Source: Tenderia sp965602225 (GTDB lineage: Bacteria > Pseudomonadota > Gammaproteobacteria > Tenderiales > Tenderiaceae). Taken from it: a stretch of 37,883 nt of DNA. Position 1 is the first letter of the stretch. Every line of letters begins with the position of its first letter. Made by a program: the position numbers and the translations under genes. The stretch spans positions 1-37,883 of the forward strand of contig CBFCYE010000024.1 in assembly GCA_965602225.1 (NCBI GenBank). The letters are read 5' to 3'. Below the pieces are notes generated by a model. That model saw only the letters and a list, made by a program, of their open reading frames with translations. It had not been told where the DNA came from and made no database searches. This document shows positions 33,229-37,883 of the stretch, piece by piece.

Positions 33229-35235
33229 ATGGTGTTGGTAGAGCTGTTACCCCCCCTGTTAGGTGGGGTTGGATTGTGGGTGGCGTACAAACTGTATAAA
33301 GATGTGCTGAAGTGGCCAGCTGGTGAGGGCAAGGTGCAGGAAATTGGCGATGCCATCCATGAGGGAGCGATGGTGTTTTTGAAGCGCGAATATCGGATGC
33401 TGGCGATTTTTGTGGCGGCGGTATTGTTGTTTCTACTGGTAACCCTTGGCTTGGGAACGGCGTTTTCGTTTCTGGTGGGTGCTGTGGCATCGGCCAGCGC
33501 CGGTTATTTGGGCATGTATTCGGCTACCCAGGCCAATGTTCGCACCACCACGGCGGCACATGAAAAGGGTGCGGCTGCGGCCTTGAGCGTGGCCTTTTCC
33601 GGCGGTTCCATTATGGGTTTGGCGGTGGCTTCAGTTGGTTTGCTGGGGCTGGGCTTTCTCTATTTGTTATTTGGCGGTGACCCGGAGACTACGCATATCA
33701 TCCACGGTTTTGGTATGGGCGCCTCCAGTGTGGCGTTATTCTCTCGTGTGGGTGGCGGCATCTTTACCAAAAGCGCCGATGTCGGTGCCGATCTGGTGGG
33801 CAAGCTTGAGGCCGGTATCCCAGAGGATGATCCGCGCAATCCGGGGGTGATTGCCGACAATGTTGGTGACAACGTTGGTGATGTGGCGGGTATGGGGTCG
33901 GATATTTTTGAATCCTATTGCGGCTCGATGATCGCAACCATTGCGATTGCCTCGACCCTGAGCGTGGACCTTGTAGTGAGCCTGGGTGAACGGACTGACT
34001 TGATGTTTTTGCCCTTGGCGCTGGCTTCAGCGGGGCTGCTCTGTTCCATTGGCGGTATCTATTTGGTCCGCAAGTCATCGGATAAACCGGCGCAAACAGC
34101 CTTGCGTATCGGCACCATGACAGCCGCTGCTGTGTTTATCGTTGTGGCCTTGGTGGTGGTGAAGCTGTTGGGTATCTCAGCGGCGGTCTGGGGTGCTGTT
34201 GTCATTGGTGCTGTGGGTGGCATGGTGATTGGTTTGGTGACGGAACATTACACTGGTGGCGAGCCGGTGCGGCATATTGCCCGTGCTGGTGAGACTGGCC
34301 CGGCCACGGTGATGATCACCGGCCTGGCGACGGGCATGCGTTCGACGGTTATTCCTGTGCTGACTATCTGCGTGATTATCTTTGTCTCCACCGAGTTGTG
34401 TGGCCTGTATGGCGTGGGTATCGCTGCAGTCGGCATGTTGGCGACAGTGGGTATTACCATGGCTATCGATGCCTATGGTCCAGTGGCGGATAACGCCGGT
34501 GGTATTGCCGAGATGGCAGGCCTGGGGCCTGAGACGCGTAAGATCACTGATGGTCTGGATGAGCTGGGTAATACCACTGCTGCCATCGGCAAAGGGTTTG
34601 CCATTGGTGCGGCAGCCCTAGCGGCTTTGGCAATTATCGCCGCCTTTGTTCAGGATATTTCCCTGCGCATACCGGGTTTTAGTCTGGAGTTGAGCAATCC
34701 GCGGGTATTGATGGGCATGTTTCTCGGTGGGGTATTTCCATTTCTGGTAGCGGCGATGACGATGACCGCCGTTGGTGATGCCGCCTTCGATATGATCCAG
34801 GAAATCCGCCGTCAGTTTCGTGAAATTCCTGGACTGCTTGAAGGTACTGCCAAACCGGATAGTGCCCGTTGTGTTGATATAGCCACGCAGGCGGCATTGA
34901 GAAAGATGGTGATGCCTGGTGCATTGGCCGTGATTGCGCCGATCGTGGTGGGTTTTGTTCTAGGCCCGCAGGCCTTGGGTGGGATGTTGGGTGGTGCGCT
35001 GGTGAGTGGCGTGTTGCTGGCCCTGACCATGGCCAATGCCGGTGGTGCCTGGGATAACGCCAAGAAATATGTTGAGAAGGGCGAACTAGGTGGTAAAGGC
35101 TCTGATGTACATAAAGCCTGTGTTGTTGGTGATACGGTAGGCGATCCGTTTAAGGATACCTCCGGCCCATCAATGAATATTCTGATTAACGTGCTGGCAA
35201 TCGTCAGTCTGGTGATTGCACCGTTGTTGGGTTGA
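33229..35235 (+). CDS. hppA: Membrane-bound pyrophosphatase (ion-translocating)
   Basis: A 668-residue integral membrane pump with about 16 membrane segments that couples PPi hydrolysis to H+ or Na+ transport. The substrate site is DVGADLVGKLEAG (184-196) followed by IADNVGDNVGD; the C-terminal GDTVGDPFKDTSGPS is also diagnostic. GNTTAAIGKG (447-456) has Ala451 where K+-independent pumps have Lys, so this belongs to the K+-dependent group. H+ versus Na+ selectivity is not decided here. The ATG follows TAGGAGG. It is convergent with the PPi-PFK gene and divergent from ppa. Confidence 0.95.
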   Translation: MVLVELLPPLLGGVGLWVAYKLYKDVLKWPAGEGKVQEIGDAIHEGAMVFLKREYRMLAIFVAAVLLFLLVTLGLGTAFSFLVGAVASASAGYLGMYSATQANVRTTTAAHEKGAAAALSVAFSGGSIMGLAVASVGLLGLGFLYLLFGGDPETTHIIHGFGMGASSVALFSRVGGGIFTKSADVGADLVGKLEAGIPEDDPRNPGVIADNVGDNVGDVAGMGSDIFESYCGSMIATIAIASTLSVDLVVSLGERTDLMFLPLALASAGLLCSIGGIYLVRKSSDKPAQTALRIGTMTAAAVFIVVALVVVKLLGISAAVWGAVVIGAVGGMVIGLVTEHYTGGEPVRHIARAGETGPATVMITGLATGMRSTVIPVLTICVIIFVSTELCGLYGVGIAAVGMLATVGITMAIDAYGPVADNAGGIAEMAGLGPETRKITDGLDELGNTTAAIGKGFAIGAAALAALAIIAAFVQDISLRIPGFSLELSNPRVLMGMFLGGVFPFLVAAMTMTAVGDAAFDMIQEIRRQFREIPGLLEGTAKPDSARCVDIATQAALRKMVMPGALAVIAPIVVGFVLGPQALGGMLGGALVSGVLLALTMANAGGAWDNAKKYVEKGELGGKGSDVHKACVVGDTVGDPFKDTSGPSMNILINVLAIVSLVIAPLLG

Positions 35236-35238
35236 AAC

Positions 35239-35270
35239 AACTGGCCCCTCGTGATGAGGGGCCAGTTTTT
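35239..35270 (+). terminator. Terminator between convergent hppA and pfp
   Basis: AACTGGCCCCTC pairs with GAGGGGCCAGTT over GTGAT, followed by TTTTT on the plus strand. On the minus strand it is followed by GTTTC, so it may also serve pfp. Confidence 0.92.
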
Positions 35271-35273
35271 CGT

Positions 35274-36536
35274 TTAGATTTTGAATGTCTTCTTTAACTT
35301 TTTCGCCACCGCTACATTTTTCATGCGTGCATATTGCGGTAGACCCTTTTTATAGGGTGGGTAGTCTTCACCCTGGATCAATGGCGATAGATATTCACGG
35401 CAGGCATCAGTGATTTCAAAGCCGTTACGGCTGATGAAGTTCTTCGGCATCATCTTTTCGACATTGGCAACATCTGCCAGCGCGGCTTCACCAATCTTCC
35501 AGCGATAGGGTTTGTTGGAGGTTCTGATGATGGCTGGCATCACCGCATTTTTACCCTTGAGTGCCAATTCAACAGCGGCCTTGCCCAGTGCGTAGGCTTG
35601 TTCAACATCAGTCTTTGAAGCGATGTGGCGGGCCGAACGTTGCAGGTAGTCAGCCACAGCCCAGTGATGTTTGTGGCCTAGTTCGGTGGTGATCATGTTC
35701 GCCAGCATAGGTGCAACACCACCCAGTTGGGCATGGCCAAAGGCGTCCTTGGTGCCTGAATCGGTCAGAAATTTTCCATCCTTGTATTTGACACCCTCGG
35801 AAGCAACGATGACGCAGTAACCATATTTTTTAACGCTGCGATCAACCAGCTTTAAGAACTTGTCCTTATTAAAGGCAATCTCGGGGAAGAGAATGACATG
35901 TGGTGCGTCGCCTTCCTCTTCTTTCGCCAGGCCAGCAGCGGCTGCAATCCAGCCTGCATGACGGCCCATTACTTCCATGACGAATATCTTGGTTGAGGTC
36001 TTGGCCATTGAGGCAACATCACAGGCCGCTTCACGAGTTGAGACGGCAACATATTTTGCAACCGAACCAAAACCTGGGCAGTTGTCGGTGATAGGCAAGT
36101 CATTATCAACTGTTTTGGGTATGCCGACACAGGTGATGGGATAGTCTAGCTCTTCACTAATCTGTGACACCTTGTGAGCGGTGTCTTGAGAGTCGCCACC
36201 GCCGTTGTAAAAGAAATAGCCGATGTTATGTGCCTTGAATACTTCAATCAGGCGTTCATACTGAGCGCGATTTTCTTCTATGCTTTTTAATTTATAGCGG
36301 CATGAGCCAAATGCGCCGCCGGGTGTATGACGTAATGCAGTGATATTGCGTGCGCTTTCTTTGCTGGTATCAATAAGGTCTTCAGTTAGTGCGCCGATGA
36401 TGCCATTGCGGCCAGCGTATACCTTGCCAATTTTATCCTTGTGTTGACGTGCAGTTTCAATAACGCCACATGCAGATGCGTTGATGACTGCAGTGACGCC
36501 TCCTGATTGCGCATAAAAGGCATTTTTTTTAGCCAT
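35274..36536 (-). CDS. pfp: Pyrophosphate-dependent 6-phosphofructokinase
   Basis: A 420-residue enzyme that reversibly phosphorylates fructose 6-phosphate with PPi. Two specificity positions identify it: NGGGDSQDTA has Asp115 where ATP enzymes have Gly, and GIPKTVDNDLP has Lys141 in place of the ATP-type Gly. MEVMGRHAGWIA is the sugar-phosphate segment. Reversible PPi-PFKs of this type are known from methanotrophs, where they may also act in the ribulose monophosphate or Calvin cycles. The ATG follows GAGG at 8 bases on the minus strand. It lies next to hppA, divergent from adk. Confidence 0.9.
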   Translation of the reverse strand: MAKKNAFYAQSGGVTAVINASACGVIETARQHKDKIGKVYAGRNGIIGALTEDLIDTSKESARNITALRHTPGGAFGSCRYKLKSIEENRAQYERLIEVFKAHNIGYFFYNGGGDSQDTAHKVSQISEELDYPITCVGIPKTVDNDLPITDNCPGFGSVAKYVAVSTREAACDVASMAKTSTKIFVMEVMGRHAGWIAAAAGLAKEEEGDAPHVILFPEIAFNKDKFLKLVDRSVKKYGYCVIVASEGVKYKDGKFLTDSGTKDAFGHAQLGGVAPMLANMITTELGHKHHWAVADYLQRSARHIASKTDVEQAYALGKAAVELALKGKNAVMPAIIRTSNKPYRWKIGEAALADVANVEKMMPKNFISRNGFEITDACREYLSPLIQGEDYPPYKKGLPQYARMKNVAVAKKLKKTFKI

Positions 36537-36630
36537 GGTTATAACCTCGTTAGTCTAAGTTGGCGGCACTAAGTTGACCGTATGAATTGGAATGCTGAGT
36601 TGTTAAATATAAAAAAAATTTGTGAATTGA

Positions 36631-36659
36631 TTGACCTTGTCATTACTTGGATGTAGTTT
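36631..36659 (+). promoter_or_regulatory. Weak candidate promoter of adk
   Basis: TTGACC (36631-36636) and TAGTTT (36654-36659) are 17 bases apart, 5 of 6 and 3 of 6 to consensus. They lie about 100 bases before the adk ATG in the 225-base divergent region shared with pfp, which otherwise shows only AT-rich tracts. Confidence 0.3.
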
Positions 36660-36761
36660 TAGCATATTCCAGACTATACCTAACTTATTGCATGTTCTAA
36701 AAGGAATGCAGCAAAAGTATTCTGGGTTAATAATTCAAAAGCGAATAAGAGAGAATTGAAA

Positions 36762-37883
36762 ATGAGAATTGTGCTTCTGGGTGCTCCAGGTTCAGGAAAA
36801 GGTACACAAGGCAAGCAGCTCTCTGAAAAGTATCACATCCCTCAAATTTCCACCGGTGATCTTCTTCGTGCTGCGGTCGCAGCAGAAAGTCCACTTGGTG
36901 TTCGTGCCAAGGAGGCGATGAATGCCGGTCACCTGGTTTCTGATGACATTGTGCTAGGCATGATAGAAGAGCGTCTGGCTCAGCCTGATTCAAAAGATGG
37001 TTTTATTCTTGATGGTTTTCCTCGCAACATCCCTCAGGCTGAAGCGCTGGATATTTTGCTGGGTAGAATTGGCAAACCTCTGCAGGCCTCATTGTTGATG
37101 GATGTTGATTTTGATCTCCTGATGCAGCGTCTGACAGGGCGTCGTACATGCGAATCTTGTAGTCAGGTCTTCAATGTATACACATCACCTTCAAAACTTG
37201 AGGGGCGTTGTGATAGTTGTGGCGGCAATTTGCGTCACCGGGCTGATGACAGGGAAGTGACGATTGAAAATCGTCTTAAAGTGTATGAAGCCCAAACGGC
37301 CCCTCTGGTGGAATATTACCGTGGACAAGGCAAATTAAAGACGGTTGAAGCTATTGGGGAAATTGCCGATATATTCAACAGCATATGCGGACTCCTCGAT
37401 GCAGTACCTGAAGAAGAGCTGCAAAGAGCGAAGGATGTGCCGGCGGATGTAGAGGCGATAGCCGCGGCGGTCACGGAAATTTTGTCAGAAGCAACAGGGG
37501 AAAAACCTATGAAAAAAGCAGCCAAGAAGAAGGCGCCGGCTAAGAAGAAGGCAGTCGCTAAGAAAAAGGTAGTTACCAAGAAGAAGGTAGCTGCAAAGAA
37601 AACGGTAGCCAAGAAGAAAGTAGCAGCCAAGAAGAAGGCAGCGCCTAAGAAGAAGGTTGCTAAGAAGAAAGTAGCAGCCAAGAAGAAGGCGGCTAAGAAA
37701 AAGGTTGTTAAGAAGAAAGTAGCAGCCAAAAAGAAGGTCGCCACCAAAAAGAAGGCAGCGGCTAAGAAAAAGGTTGTTAAGAAGAAAGTAGCGGCCAAGA
37801 AAAAGGTTGCCACCAAAAAGAAGGCAGCGTCTAAGAAAAAGGTTGTTAAGAAGAAAGTAGCAGCCAAGAAGAAGGTTGCCACC
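36762..37883 (+). CDS. adk: Adenylate kinase fused to a histone H1-like Lys/Ala-rich tail (3' end beyond the window)
   Basis: The frame runs from the ATG at 36762 to the last base of the window, 374 codons with no stop. Residues 1-214 are a complete adenylate kinase (ATP + AMP = 2 ADP): P-loop GAPGSGKGT at 7-15, GFPRN near 85-89, and a zinc LID domain with Cys130, Cys133, Cys150 and Cys153. Residues ~215-249 are an acidic, Ala-rich linker. From Met250 (37509) the chain is almost only Lys, Ala, Val and Thr, in KKKVAA/KKKVAT units like histone H1 tails. Usual Adk ends near residue 214. Met250 has AGGGG upstream, so a free basic protein could also be made. AGAGAG precedes the ATG at 36762. Confidence 0.92.
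   Translation, partial: MRIVLLGAPGSGKGTQGKQLSEKYHIPQISTGDLLRAAVAAESPLGVRAKEAMNAGHLVSDDIVLGMIEERLAQPDSKDGFILDGFPRNIPQAEALDILLGRIGKPLQASLLMDVDFDLLMQRLTGRRTCESCSQVFNVYTSPSKLEGRCDSCGGNLRHRADDREVTIENRLKVYEAQTAPLVEYYRGQGKLKTVEAIGEIADIFNSICGLLDAVPEEELQRAKDVPADVEAIAAAVTEILSEATGEKPMKKAAKKKAPAKKKAVAKKKVVTKKKVAAKKTVAKKKVAAKKKAAPKKKVAKKKVAAKKKAAKKKVVKKKVAAKKKVATKKKAAAKKKVVKKKVAAKKKVATKKKAASKKKVVKKKVAAKKKVAT
37692..37883 (+). repeat. 69-bp tandem repeats encoding the basic tail
   Basis: Units begin at 37692, 37761 and 37830, exactly 69 bases apart; the third is cut by the window end. Each encodes 23 residues, essentially KKKVV-KKKVAA-KKKVAT-KKKAA plus one residue. Copies differ mainly at synonymous sites (AAA/AAG) and at one Ala/Ser position. 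More degenerate KKK units precede them from about 37509. Confidence 0.85.

Noticed and set aside
37316..37882. A long open frame on the minus strand, rich in Phe/Leu/Ala and looking like a membrane protein
   Set aside because: It is the mirror of the Lys/Ala repeat tail of the adk gene: AAG/AAA read backwards gives Leu/Phe. It lies on the opposite strand of a better-supported frame and has no independent features.

Overview
The window is about 37.9 kb of bacterial chromosome from a gammaproteobacterium. The evidence is classic gammaproteobacterial synteny: miaB-ybeZ-ybeY-corC-lnt, leuS-lptE-holA, proA-nadD-rsfS-rlmH, and dapF-DUF484-xerC. LptE and Lnt show that the cell has an outer membrane with LPS and lipoproteins. 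A pyrophosphate-dependent phosphofructokinase beside a membrane pyrophosphatase, together with a PEP-CTERM protein, is a combination I associate with methanotrophs and sulfur-oxidising chemolithotrophs. That is inference; the genus cannot be fixed from this sequence.

Layout. 1-4624: end of miaB, then ybeZ-ybeY-corC-lnt as one tight + strand operon, and a YkgJ-like cysteine-cluster protein. 4720-9382: polyphosphate kinase ppk1 (+), convergent with ybeL-like, sixA and ppx/gppA (all -). 9589-13880: leuS-lptE-holA. 13969-17660: an accessory zone with a COG3014-type lipoprotein, a small zinc-ribbon membrane protein, a PEP-CTERM protein behind a sigma-54-like promoter, an IS1182-type transposase remnant, and a decayed copy of the 3' end of a nearby amidotransferase gene. 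17665-20710: HNH nuclease (+); then, on the minus strand, a glutamine-amidotransferase-like gene and a DsbA-like gene, plus an unrecognised gene with an in-frame stop near its end. 21108-23853: proA-nadD-rsfS-rlmH. 23873-24032: a MITE-like element. 24037-26014: a CPA2-type antiporter (-) and a histone H1-like protein (+). 26114-29944: rlmA, purE-purK and a second CPA2-type antiporter. 29941-32442: dapF-DUF484-xerC (-). 32547-36536: ppa (-), hppA (+), pfp (-). 36762 to the window end: adenylate kinase (+), whose reading frame continues without a stop into a long Lys/Ala-rich tail.

How the genes fit together. Much of the window concerns phosphate energy currencies. PPK1 and Ppx make and break polyphosphate. 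Ppa hydrolyses pyrophosphate, HppA converts it to an ion gradient, PPi-PFK uses it in glycolysis, and Adk balances adenylates. The other blocks are housekeeping: tRNA, rRNA and ribosome maturation, LPS and lipoprotein assembly, replication clamp loading, chromosome dimer resolution, and proline, NAD, purine and lysine/peptidoglycan biosynthesis.

The most unusual object is the gene at the right edge: a complete zinc-type adenylate kinase fused in frame to a histone H1-like basic tail built from 69-bp repeats. An internal ATG with a Shine-Dalgarno-like sequence lies exactly at the junction. Other observations worth following are a low-GC patch inside leuS, a palindromic element that has replaced the start of lptE, the duplicated gene end flanking the HNH nuclease, and the sigma-54-like promoter of the PEP-CTERM gene.
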